Shown: positions 24,169-31,910 of the stretch, piece by piece | Position numbering within the stretch: position 1 is the first letter of the stretch | Layout: each line of letters opens with the position of its first letter | Origin: CAZYCC01 sp964645985 | GTDB lineage: Bacteria; Bacillota; Clostridia; Oscillospirales; CAG-272 | Length of the DNA stretch: 44,561 nucleotides | Assembly: GCA_964645985.1 (NCBI GenBank) | Contig: CAZYCC010000005.1 | Coordinates: 1-44,561, forward strand | Direction of reading: 5' to 3' | Position numbers and translations under genes: made by a program | The notes under the pieces: generated by a model | What the model was told of the DNA's origin: nothing | Database searches by the model: none | What the model saw: the letters and a program-made list of their open reading frames with translations, nothing else

Positions 24169-24214
24169 AGCCCCGCGCTCGCCCCGGTGCGCACGGCGGG
24201 GGCGGCTGCTCGCC

Positions 24215-24267
24215 GGGGGCGCAACGCGGGAGGGGGCGCAACGCGGGGGGCGCAACGCGGGGGGCGC
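24215..24267 (+). repeat. Three tandem GGGGCGCAACGCG units
   Basis: GGGGCGCAACGCGG occurs three times in a row with 1-4 extra G residues between copies, followed by a partial copy. It lies between the ccsA stop codon and its terminator, in non-coding DNA. Confidence 0.7.
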
Positions 24268-24298
24268 TGTGGGGGCGAGTGCCACGAGGGGTTGCTCC

Positions 24299-24338
24299 AA
24301 AAAAGCGCGCTTCGGCCCGTCCGTCGCCGCGCTTTTTG
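24299..24338 (+). terminator. Terminator of the ResB-like/ccsA pair
   Basis: AAAAAGCGCG (24300-24309) pairs with CGCGCTTTTT (24328-24337) around an 18-nt loop. It argues against the upstream extension of the next open frame (to 24269), which would translate through it. Confidence 0.7.
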
Positions 24339-24427
24339 ATTACTGGGCGCGAGCGGTCTTCCACGGGGCGCGGTTCTCCGCGAGGGGCGGGCGCTCCCCG
24401 TTCCCTTACTCACAGCACGGTTTGATT

Positions 24428-25600
24428 ATGTCAAAGCAGACCCCCACCCTTGAGCAGTACCGCGACCTCATTGACGCGGCGGCGCGCGAGACCGCCGAAT
24501 ACCGAGGAAGGACGCTCGAACCCGCCCGCGCGCGCGAGGCTGCCGCGCGGGATCTTTCCGATCATAAGAGCGAGGCGGTGCGCACCGAGCAGCGAAACCG
24601 GGACCTTCGCGCCGCGACGCGCCCGCTCCTGCCGGCGATTATCGGGTTCGCGCTCTGCGGCGTTATCCTCGCCTACTATGTGGCGCGATCGCTGACCGCG
24701 CACGCGCAATCCGACCGCAAGTGGAATATCTGCATCTTCTTCGGCGCGCTGATGGTCGGGTTCGTCCTCTTCGGAGTAGCGCGCGTTCTCTACAAGAAAA
24801 AGAAGCTCGCGCGCGCCGACACGCTCATCGCCTCTCTGCGGGAGGAGGAGGCGGCGGCGCGCGAGAAAAGCGAGGCCGCGACAAAGGTACGCGAGGAGGC
24901 GGAGGAGGGCCTTCTTGCCCTTGAGGCGAGGGAGCGGGAGCTGCGCGAGGCGCTCGCGCGCGACTATCCCGCCGAGCGGGAGCGCGAGGAGCGAGAGCGC
25001 GAGGACGCCCTGCGCGCGCGGCTCTGCGCGCAGAAAGAGAAGGAGGCGGCATACGACGCGATGGTCGCCGACACCGAGGCAAGAAAGGAGCAGCTCGCCC
25101 TCGCCGAGGAGATGTTCGATTCACCGCGCAAGTTCATCGGGCGGGACAAATACGGCAGCGAGCTTGAGGTGCTGCGCGCCTGCGCCGAAATGGGAAATGA
25201 GGAGGCGATGGCGCGTCTCATCAACCTCTACGCCGGGGCGGACTTTCTCACCGGCGTTGAGCCGGATCGCGCCGAGGCTCTCGCCCTCGCCGAGAAGTAC
25301 GCCGGGGGGCAGGACGGCTCGCCGCTCGCCGCCGAGGCGATGGGCGAAATTTATCTCTTCGGCAAGGGCTGCTTTGAAAAGGACAGCGAGCGCGCGGTCA
25401 AGTGGCTCTCGCGCGCCGCGAACCGCGGGAGAAAGAACGCGATGGTCAACCTCGGCTACTGCTACTACGCGGGAGATGGCGCGGCGCAGGACATTGAGCG
25501 CGCGAAATACTGGTTTGACAAAGCCGCGCGGCAGGGGGACGACCAAGCCTTCCGTATGCTCGAGGCAATAGAGCAAGGCAGGAGTATCCGAGTAGACTGA
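24428..25600 (+). CDS. Membrane-anchored coiled-coil protein with Sel1-like repeats
   Basis: A 390-residue protein. A charged N-terminal segment (1-66) is followed by two hydrophobic segments (about 67-88 and 98-120), then a long Glu/Arg/Ala-rich region (about 125-240) predicted as coiled coil. C-terminal Sel1-type TPR-like repeats follow, with the consensus A-x-x-x-L-G-x-x-Y-x-x-G-x-G: AAEAMGEIYLFGKGCFEKDS and NAMVNLGYCYYAGDGAAQDI, with AVKWLSRAANRG and AKYWFDKAARQG helices. Such repeats bind partner proteins. Both ends would face the cytosol. The ATG at 24428 lacks a clear ribosome binding site but starts after the upstream terminator. Partner and role are unknown. Confidence 0.8.
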   Translation: MSKQTPTLEQYRDLIDAAARETAEYRGRTLEPARAREAAARDLSDHKSEAVRTEQRNRDLRAATRPLLPAIIGFALCGVILAYYVARSLTAHAQSDRKWNICIFFGALMVGFVLFGVARVLYKKKKLARADTLIASLREEEAAAREKSEAATKVREEAEEGLLALEARERELREALARDYPAEREREEREREDALRARLCAQKEKEAAYDAMVADTEARKEQLALAEEMFDSPRKFIGRDKYGSELEVLRACAEMGNEEAMARLINLYAGADFLTGVEPDRAEALALAEKYAGGQDGSPLAAEAMGEIYLFGKGCFEKDSERAVKWLSRAANRGRKNAMVNLGYCYYAGDGAAQDIERAKYWFDKAARQGDDQAFRMLEAIEQGRSIRVD

Positions 25601-25613
25601 CCCCCCGCGACGC

Positions 25614-25639
25614 AAAAAACGCCCGCGCGGGCGTTTTTT
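25614..25639. terminator. Terminator after the Sel1 protein gene
   Basis: A perfect self-complementary AAAAAACGCCCGC/GCGGGCGTTTTTT, 13 bp per arm with no loop to spare. It ends in T6 and works in both directions. Confidence 0.88.
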
Positions 25640-25692
25640 CGAAGGGATCAGCGCGGGGGGAGATGCGGCGCGGGGGAGATGCGGCTCAAAAC

Positions 25693-25922
25693 CGCCCCTT
25701 GAGGAAAAATCGCCGGGGGCGATTTTTGCTCAAGGGGCGTGACGGACGTGCGCCCCTCGCGCCCGCAGGGCGCGAGAGCGGGCGCGATGCGCCCGCGCCA
25801 CGCAACGCGTGGCGGCACACGCCCGTCACCCGCGCTTCGCGCGGGGTTTTGCGCGCCACCGCGAACCGGGGCAGTAGAGGGGGAGGGATACCCACCGCGT
25901 GGGTGGGCGGGGCCGCGCAAAA
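25693..25922. other. Compact multi-hairpin element (candidate structured RNA or DNA)
   Basis: Six consecutive stem-loops fill 230 bp. First comes a 21-bp hairpin with a GGG loop and one G-G mismatch (25693-25739). A stem 25740-25750/25818-25828 (one mismatch) then encloses three adjacent perfect hairpins with 3-nt loops: 25756-25776 (9 bp, GCA), 25778-25796 (8 bp, GAT) and 25797-25813 (7 bp, AAC). Next is 25829-25845 (7 bp, TTC). Finally a stem 25847-25855/25914-25922 encloses 25890-25904 (6 bp, CGC). This makes a four-way junction followed by further arms. It lies in the 1-kb gene-free stretch 25601-26616, and no coding frame explains it. No Rfam family is recognised. Confidence 0.65.
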
Positions 25923-25948
25923 TCACGATACTCCTCACCCCGCCCCCC

Positions 25949-26520
25949 GAAAACACCCCCACCCCGAAGGGCAGAGAAAACATTTCGCTTCCGAATATTC
26001 TATCAATCTCTTTGTGCTTTCCCCCGCGTCACGAATCTACCTCGCTTTGAGGAACACACCCCGCTCACCGAAACAGTTCGTTATGTGGGGGTTCCAAGGG
26101 GGAGCGCAGCTCCCCCTTGGTAGGAAACATCCAAGGAAGTGGCAACAGGGGGGCACAGCCCCCCATCCTTGGCCGCTTCTCGAGAGAGCCGGGGGAGGGC
26201 TCTTTCGGGAAAGAGTACTCCTCCGGAGGAGCGAGGTGGCGGTTCCCGCCACGGCAGCAGTAGGTGCGGCTCGCCGCAGTGGAAATGACCGTGCGGAAGT
26301 GAGGGTTAACCGAAAACAACAGCTAAGAGGCAGCAGTACAAATTACGACAGGGACAGTAGGGTTTCCCGAAGACTAAATCCAGAAACGGAAGTACAAATT
26401 ACGACAGCGGCAGTGCGTTTTCCCGAAAACTAAATTTAGAAACGGCAGTGCAAATTCCGACAGAGGCAGTTCCGTTTCCCGAAAACAATATCCCAGAAGG
26501 ATCAGTCGAAATTTCGACAA
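25949..26520 (+). repeat. Dispersed structured repeat, copy A
   Basis: This non-coding element of about 340 bp, plus a tandem tail, recurs in inverted orientation at 38600-39000 (copy B) and from about 44343 to the window end (copy C). It starts at a GAAAACACCCCCACCCC block. It carries a GAATATTCT word and GTTCGTTATGTGGGGG, then hairpins: 26094-26120 (12 bp, GCA loop), 26131-26172 (CCAAGG outer arms with an inner 7-bp ACA-loop hairpin 26148-26164), 26200-26215, the palindrome 26218-26231, and 26236-26252 (7 bp, TTC loop). It ends in GTGGAAATGACCG. No transposase or conserved open frame is inside. Overlapping frames that translate across it are not genes. Confidence 0.85.
26291..26520 (+). repeat. 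Four tandem units of about 57 bp at the end of repeat copy A
   Basis: Four degenerate units follow the hairpin block. Each has a GGCAGT-like start, TTTCCCGAAAAC, an A-rich middle, GGCAGT or GGAAGT, and CAAATTxCGACA. The last unit ends CAGTCGAAATTTCGACA. Related single units occur beside copies B (39018-39065) and C (44343-44440). Spacing and sequence drift exclude a CRISPR array. The remaining 96 bp before the next gene show nothing further. Confidence 0.75.
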
Positions 26521-26616
26521 AGTGCGCTCGCCACACGCCTTCCCCCGCAGCGAGACAGTTCGCCTCACGGCAAAGGCGGTTCCCCCCCCGCCGAATGTGG
26601 TGGCAAACCCACAAAC

Positions 26617-27177
26617 ATGATAGATCTACTCGAGCTTCACAAGTTCTTTCTCGCGCGGCACATCCGCCCGGCGGATAGCGTCGCGGACTTCACGATGGGG
26701 GGAGGCGCGGACACGCTCTGGCTCTCGCGCGCGGTAGGGCCGCGCGGGAAAGTGTACGCTTTCGACCTGCAAGAGGAGGCGCTTACGCGCACCTCCGAGC
26801 GGCTCGCGCGCGCGGGCGCGCCGCGCAACGTCACGCTAATCTGCGACTCGCACGCGAACCTGCGCCGCTACATTCACGAGCCGATTCGGGCGGGGGTATT
26901 CAACCTCGGGTGGCTGCCGGGCGGAGATCATACGCTGACCACCCGCCACGAGTCGACCCTCGTTGCCGTGCGGGACGCGGCGGCGCTACTCGCGCCGGAC
27001 GGAGTGCTGCTCATCGCAGTCTACCCCGGGCACCCGGAGGGCGCGCGCGAGGGCGAAATGCTCGGGCAAATGCTCTCGGACGAGGCCGCCTACCCGCGCC
27101 GTGAGTACTGCAACTCGCTCTTTCGCATTCAAAACTCGCCCCGCTCGCCCTATTTTTACTTAATGGAGCGAAAGTAA
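26617..27177 (+). CDS. mnmM: tRNA wobble-uridine methyltransferase MnmM (YtqB family)
   Basis: A 186-residue class I SAM-dependent methyltransferase. A SAM-binding motif I is VADFTMGGGADTLWL, an acidic residue follows in YAFDLQ, and the family signatures FNLGWLPGGDH and AVYPGHPEG are present. These identify the YtqB group (rRNA_methylase Pfam family). YtqB was shown to be MnmM, which methylates nm5s2U34 to mnm5s2U34 in tRNAs of bacteria lacking MnmC. Length is typical. The ATG at 26617 has no clear ribosome binding site but is the first start before the conserved HKFF segment. It lies just downstream of repeat copy A; no promoter is evident. Confidence 0.88.
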   Translation: MIDLLELHKFFLARHIRPADSVADFTMGGGADTLWLSRAVGPRGKVYAFDLQEEALTRTSERLARAGAPRNVTLICDSHANLRRYIHEPIRAGVFNLGWLPGGDHTLTTRHESTLVAVRDAAALLAPDGVLLIAVYPGHPEGAREGEMLGQMLSDEAAYPRREYCNSLFRIQNSPRSPYFYLMERK

Positions 27178-27297
27178 CCTCGCCCGCGCGGTTTCCCCTC
27201 TCACGACGAACTCCCCAATTTCCGATATTCCACCGCGCTCCCCGTTGTTCTCGCCTGCTACGGAGCGACCGCCTTGCGGGATTGCCGCGCTCTTTTT

Positions 27298-27326
27298 TTG
27301 GCATTGCGCCGGTTTTGCTTTATAGT
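27298..27326 (+). promoter_or_regulatory. Promoter of prmC-recG
   Basis: TTGGCA (27298-27303) and TATAGT (27321-27326) are 17 bp apart, with a start site near 27333. It supports the prmC ATG at 27370 and rejects the longer frame opening at 27274. Confidence 0.75.
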
Positions 27327-27369
27327 AGGAGCGGCCGCCTCCTCCCCGCCGCCTGAGTCCATTTCCCGC

Positions 27370-28203
27370 ATGAACCCCACTGACCGCCCGCTCCCGCTCG
27401 AGGAGCGGCTGCTGCTCTCTTATTTCGGCGATGACCCCGCGCGCCTCGCCGACGCGCGCGCGCGCCTCGCGGAGGGGGAGCCGCTCGCCTATATCCTCGG
27501 CGAGACGGTCTTTTTCCGCGAGACCTACACCGTCACGCCCGACGTCCTCATTCCCCGCCCGGACAGCGAGCGCGTCGTCGAGGCGCTGCTCGAGGTTCTC
27601 TTGGAGATTTCCCCCGCAGGCCAAGGCGAGGCGGAAGGGCGCGGGACGAGCGGGCGGGGGAGGGGCCGCGCGCCGGCTACTTTCCTTGACTTATGCACCG
27701 GGAGCGGCTGCCTTGCCATCTCTGCGCTCGCGCACTGCCCCCGCGCGCGCGCGATTGCCGTCGACATTTCGAGGGAGGCGCTCGCAATCGCCCTCGAGAA
27801 CGCCGCCCGCAACAGCGTCGCCGAGCGCGTCACTTTCGAGCGGGGAGACATCTTCTCGCCGGGGCTGTGGGAGCGCCTTTCGCGCCTCGCCCCCTTTCGC
27901 GCGGTGGTCTCCAACCCGCCTTATGTGAGGACAAGCGTCCTGCCGACCCTTGATCGCGGCTGCTCCTTTGAGCCGCGCGCAGCTCTTGACGGCGGGGAGG
28001 ACGGGCTGCGCTTTTTCCGCGAAATTCTCTCGCGCGCGCCGGCCTTGCTCTCGCCCGGCGGGTCGCTCGTCCTTGAGATAGGCTACGATCAGCGCGGCGA
28101 CATCGAGGCGCTCGCGCGGGAGCGCCGCCTTTCCTGCTCTATTCGGCGCGACTACGGCGGCAACGACCGCGTCGCCATTCTGCGAAAAGAGCACTTCGCG
28201 TGA
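27370..28203 (+). CDS. prmC: Release factor glutamine N5-methyltransferase
   Basis: A 277-residue enzyme that methylates the GGQ glutamine of release factors 1 and 2. The N-terminal helical domain includes GEPLAYILGETVFF and PDVLIPRPDSE. The Rossmann domain has LDLCTGSGCLAISAL as SAM motif I, and AVVSNPPYV, the NPPY motif that grips the substrate glutamine. EPRAALDGGEDGLRFFREIL and VLEIGYDQ follow. A Gly/Arg-rich insert lies near residues 80-98. The ATG at 27370 fits the promoter at 27298-27326. recG follows after 159 bp on the same strand. The usual partner prfA is not in the window. Confidence 0.93.
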   Translation: MNPTDRPLPLEERLLLSYFGDDPARLADARARLAEGEPLAYILGETVFFRETYTVTPDVLIPRPDSERVVEALLEVLLEISPAGQGEAEGRGTSGRGRGRAPATFLDLCTGSGCLAISALAHCPRARAIAVDISREALAIALENAARNSVAERVTFERGDIFSPGLWERLSRLAPFRAVVSNPPYVRTSVLPTLDRGCSFEPRAALDGGEDGLRFFREILSRAPALLSPGGSLVLEIGYDQRGDIEALARERRLSCSIRRDYGGNDRVAILRKEHFA

Positions 28204-28362
28204 AACATATCCCGCGACCGTCTCATCAGGAGAAGCGGCGCGCGCCGCCCGCGAGGCGGTTTCGGGCACACCGCCGACTCTCGGGCGATTCCCGCCGCGC
28301 TCTTGCCTTTTCCCCGCCGAGCGCGCCACACGGTCCCGGTACTCCCTTTCCTATCGCACGGT

Positions 28363-30543
28363 ATGACCCTCTCGGAATTTTTGCGCGAGCCTGTCTGCAC
28401 GCTCGCGGGGGTGGGGCCCGCCAAGGAGAAGGCGCTCGCGCGCCTCGGCATCGCGACGATGCGGGACCTGCTCACCCACTTCCCGCGCGCCTACCAGAAC
28501 CGCGCGGACATTCGGCTCCTCGCGGATGCCGCCGACGGCCAGACCTGCGCCCTGCGCCTCACGGTGGGCAGCAACCCGGTGACAGACCTTGTGCGCGGCC
28601 GCGCGCGAATGACCATCACCCGTTTCACCGCCTTCGATGAATCGGGCAGCGCGACCGTCACCTTCTTCAATTCGAGCTATGTCGAGCGAATCTTCCGCCG
28701 CGGAGACGCCGTGCGCTTTTTCGGCAAGGTCAAGCGCTCGCGCTATGCCTCCGGGTATGAGCTCACCTCGCCCGCCTTCGAGAAGATTGTCGCCAATAAA
28801 CCCCTGCCCGCCTTCGTCGCGGTCTATCCGCTAAACGCCGGTATCAGCGCGGGGATAATGACCCGACTTATCCGCGACGCCACCGCGCGCGGGCAGAGCT
28901 GCGGCGGGGAGGAGCTCATTCCCCCGCGCGTGCGAGAGGAGACAGGGCTGCCCTCTTTTTGGGAGGCAGTGCGCGGCATTCACTCCCCGCGCGACTACGC
29001 CGAGCTTGACCGCGCGCGAAACTATTTCGCCTTCGAGGAGCTCTATCTCTACACGCTCGCGCGCGAGAGCCTTTCCCACGCCCGCGCGCGAGAGCCTTTC
29101 CCGCGCCTCGCAAAACCCTCCTCGCGCCCCTTCCTCTCGCGCCTTCCCTTCGCGCTGACCGGGGCGCAGTCGCGCGCTATCCGCGAGATTGTCGCCGATC
29201 TCACCTCCCCCGATGCCACCGAGCCGATGAATCGCCTCCTTTCCGGGGATGTCGGCAGCGGCAAGACGGTCTGCGCGGCGGCGGCGGCCTATGTCGCGGC
29301 GAAAAACAGCCTGCAGTCGGCGCTGATGGCGCCGACAGAAATTCTCGCGCGCCAGCACTACGCAGACCTCACCGAACTCTTTTCGCCGCTCGGCATCCGC
29401 GTGGGGCTGCTGCTCGGGGGGCTTCCCGCCGCCGAAAAGCGCCGCGTGAAGGAAGAGACACGCGCGGGGCGGCTCGACCTCGTTATCGGGACGCACGCCC
29501 TTCTCACCGCAGACACGGTTTTCGCGAGGCTAGGGCTGGTGATTACCGATGAGCAGCACCGCTTCGGCGTCGCGCAGCGGGCGGCGCTCTCCGAGAAGGG
29601 CGCGGGCGCGCATACCCTCGTGATGACCGCGACGCCGATCCCGCGCACGCTCGCGCTCATTTTGTACGGAAACCTCGCGATCTCCCGCCTTGATGAGCTG
29701 CCGCCCGGCCGCCAAAAGGTCGATACCTTCGTGGTCGACGAGAGCTACCGCGCGCGCCTCACCGCGTTTATCGCAAAGCAGGTGAGCGAGGGGCACCGCG
29801 TGTATGTCGTTTGCCCGGCGGTAGATAGCGAGGAGAAGGGCGAGGGCGCGCACGATTCTCCCCCCGCCGAGGAGGAGGGGACGGTGCCGCTCTTTTACCG
29901 CCCGGGAGACGAACCGCCTCCGCGCGCCGCCGTCAAGGATGTCCTTCATTTCTCCTCGCAGCTGCAGGAGATGCTACCGCGCGCGCGGGTAGGCATTCTT
30001 CACGGGCAGATGAAGGGTGAGGAGAAGGAGGCGGCGATGAACGCCTTCACGTTAGGCGAGGTGCAGGTGCTCGTCTCAACGACGGTCGTGGAGGTCGGGG
30101 TCAACAACCCGCTCGCCACCCTGATGGTTGTGGAGAACGCCGACCGCTTCGGGCTCGCGGCGCTGCATCAGCTGCGCGGGCGGGTCGGGCGCGGGCGCGA
30201 CAAGTCCTACTGTATCCTCGTCACCGACGCCCCGGCGGGCAGCGCCGCGCGCGAGCGGCTCGATATTCTGCGGCGCAGCAGCGACGGCTTCGCCATTGCC
30301 GAGGAGGACCTGCGCGAGCGCGGCCCGGGGGATTTCCTCCCGGGCGGCGAGGGCACGCGCCAGCACGGCGACACCCCCTTCCGCATGGCGCAGCACTGCA
30401 CCGACCTTGACCTTCTTAAAGCGGCGAGCGACCATGCCCGCGCCGTTGTGCGCGATGACCCCACCCTCTCCAAGGAAGAAAACGCTATGGCGGGGCAGAT
30501 GGTGCGCGAGCGGGTGAAAAACGCCGCCTCCCGCGAGAATTAA
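28363..30543 (+). CDS. recG: ATP-dependent DNA helicase RecG
   Basis: A 726-residue superfamily 2 helicase that remodels stalled forks and recombination intermediates. The N-terminal wedge (OB-fold) region spans about 1-250, with LAGVGPAKEKALARLGI and HFPRAYQNR. The helicase motifs are: Walker A SGDVGSGKT, motif Ia MAPTEILARQH, motif II DEQHRFG, motif III VMTATPIPRTLAL, then VVEVGVNNP and QLRGRVGRG. The C-terminal GPGDFLPGGEGTRQHG is the family's RecG motif with a small insertion before GTRQ. A glutamate-rich insertion sits in the second helicase lobe (near residues 490-530). The start at 28363 is chosen to begin at the conserved MTLSEFL segment. Confidence 0.95.
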   Translation: MTLSEFLREPVCTLAGVGPAKEKALARLGIATMRDLLTHFPRAYQNRADIRLLADAADGQTCALRLTVGSNPVTDLVRGRARMTITRFTAFDESGSATVTFFNSSYVERIFRRGDAVRFFGKVKRSRYASGYELTSPAFEKIVANKPLPAFVAVYPLNAGISAGIMTRLIRDATARGQSCGGEELIPPRVREETGLPSFWEAVRGIHSPRDYAELDRARNYFAFEELYLYTLARESLSHARAREPFPRLAKPSSRPFLSRLPFALTGAQSRAIREIVADLTSPDATEPMNRLLSGDVGSGKTVCAAAAAYVAAKNSLQSALMAPTEILARQHYADLTELFSPLGIRVGLLLGGLPAAEKRRVKEETRAGRLDLVIGTHALLTADTVFARLGLVITDEQHRFGVAQRAALSEKGAGAHTLVMTATPIPRTLALILYGNLAISRLDELPPGRQKVDTFVVDESYRARLTAFIAKQVSEGHRVYVVCPAVDSEEKGEGAHDSPPAEEEGTVPLFYRPGDEPPPRAAVKDVLHFSSQLQEMLPRARVGILHGQMKGEEKEAAMNAFTLGEVQVLVSTTVVEVGVNNPLATLMVVENADRFGLAALHQLRGRVGRGRDKSYCILVTDAPAGSAARERLDILRRSSDGFAIAEEDLRERGPGDFLPGGEGTRQHGDTPFRMAQHCTDLDLLKAASDHARAVVRDDPTLSKEENAMAGQMVRERVKNAASREN

Positions 30544-30586
30544 CCCTTTTCCCAAAGAAACGCTTCGCGGCGGTTGCTCTCAACCG

Positions 30587-30614
30587 AAAAAGCCTCCCGG
30601 CGGGAGGCTTTTTT
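30587..30614. terminator. Bidirectional terminator between recG and the DUF815 gene
   Basis: AAAAAGCCTCCCG pairs with CGGGAGGCTTTTT around a minimal turn, with T6 on the right and A4-5 on the left. It can end both recG (+) and the long minus-strand amino acid operon. Confidence 0.88.
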
Positions 30615-30723
30615 CGCGGTACGGCGGGAGGCGCTTGCCCGCGCGGGGCGGTTTTTGCGCCGACGAGCGGCGAGAGGCGCTTGCCGCTTGCGGGGGTTTG
30701 CGCCGTTAAGCGGCGTTTTCGAG

Positions 30724-31890
30724 CTACATCTCCAGCCCCTCGATATACTGCTTTGCCGCGCGCGGGGAGCGCTGACCCTTTTGCAGAGCGAACTGCTCGG
30801 CGCCCCGCTCGAGCTGCTCGCGCGGGAGCGTAATGCCGCGCGCGTCGGCGATGCGGCGCACGATGTCAAGGTAGGCCGCCTTGTCCGGGCGGGAGAAGGT
30901 GATGCGCTGCCCGAAGCGCTCGGAGAGCGAAATCAGCTCCTGCATACTGTCGCGCGCGTGCACCTCGTCTCCCTCGCGGTCGGAAAAGCGCTCGGCGACA
31001 AGATGGCGGCGGTTGCCGGTCGCATAAATCACCACGTTGCGCGAGCGCGCGGAGACCGATCCCTCAAGCAGGGCTTTGAGCGTGCTGAAATTTTCGTCCT
31101 CGTGCGTGAAGGAGAGATCGTCAAGGAAGAGAATGAAACGCAAGGGGTTTCGCGCGAGCGTCTCGAGGACGCTCGGGAGCGCGGTCAGCTGGTCGCGGCG
31201 CAGCTCGAGAATGCGCAGCCCCTCGGGAAAGAGCTCGTTGCCGACCGCCTTGACGGTCGAGGACTTCCCGGTCCCCGCGTCGCCGGTGAGGAGCAGATTC
31301 GCCGCGCTTTTACCGGCAAGCAGGGCGCGCGTATTGTCAAGGACGGCGGCGCGCTCGCGCTCGTACCCGAATAAATCCGAAAGGCGAACAGGGTCGGGGC
31401 TGCGCGCCGGGCGAATGGCGCGCGCCTCATCGAGGTAAAACATCCCGCTATCGGCGAAAATGCCGTAGCCCACCCGCTCGATGTGCGAGAGGCGCGATAG
31501 GTACTGCCCCGCGATGTCGGGGGGGGAGGGCGGCAGCTCCCACGCGGGGTAATCCTCGCTTGTTAGGCCCATTTGCGCGCGAAGGCTTTGCGGCGTGAGC
31601 GACGCCGCCTCATTGAGGATAGAAAGATCGCGCCGCAGGGCATCACGCATCGAGGGCGGCAGATCCTGCCCGCGCGCGGCTCTCTTTACCGCCGGATTTT
31701 CGCTCTCGCGCAGCGCGCGAAAGACCGCCTCGGCAAGGCACCCGCCCTCGAGGTAAATTTGCGCGGCAAAGGCGGCGTAGCTCTCCTCGCCGCGCGCGCC
31801 CGCTCGCGCGCAGTCGCAGAGCGCGTGCAAAACCGGCGTTTGCAGGGTGTCGCGGAGAACCGTGAGGGTTTGCAGGCGGGAGAGAATCAT
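30724..31890 (-). CDS. DUF815-type AAA ATPase
   Basis: A 388-residue P-loop ATPase. Residues about 1-170 form a helical N-terminal region. The ATPase part has LLLTGDAGTGKSSTV (Walker A), RFILFLDDLSFTHEDENF (Walker B), VVIYATGNRRHLV (sensor 1) and RDSMQELISLSERFGQRITF, all typical of DUF815, a family without a settled function that is common in Clostridia. It follows ilvD; a GTG at 31914 overlaps the ilvD stop codon, but GAGG 7-8 nt before the ATG at 31890 is a better ribosome binding site. Its position at the end of the amino acid operon probably reflects transcriptional convenience. No link to branched-chain synthesis is visible in the sequence. Confidence 0.85.
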   Translation of the reverse strand: MILSRLQTLTVLRDTLQTPVLHALCDCARAGARGEESYAAFAAQIYLEGGCLAEAVFRALRESENPAVKRAARGQDLPPSMRDALRRDLSILNEAASLTPQSLRAQMGLTSEDYPAWELPPSPPDIAGQYLSRLSHIERVGYGIFADSGMFYLDEARAIRPARSPDPVRLSDLFGYERERAAVLDNTRALLAGKSAANLLLTGDAGTGKSSTVKAVGNELFPEGLRILELRRDQLTALPSVLETLARNPLRFILFLDDLSFTHEDENFSTLKALLEGSVSARSRNVVIYATGNRRHLVAERFSDREGDEVHARDSMQELISLSERFGQRITFSRPDKAAYLDIVRRIADARGITLPREQLERGAEQFALQKGQRSPRAAKQYIEGLEM

Positions 31891-31910
31891 AGCTCGCCTC
31901 GGGATAGGGT

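Noticed and set aside
25663..26433. Open frame of about 256 codons across the multi-hairpin element and repeat copy A
   Set aside because: It is translation of hairpins and repeats. The same product appears as a false N-terminal extension of leuB over copy B, and it has no start signal.
26291..26520. CRISPR array
   Set aside because: The repeats drift in sequence, have no constant spacers, and no cas gene is in the window.
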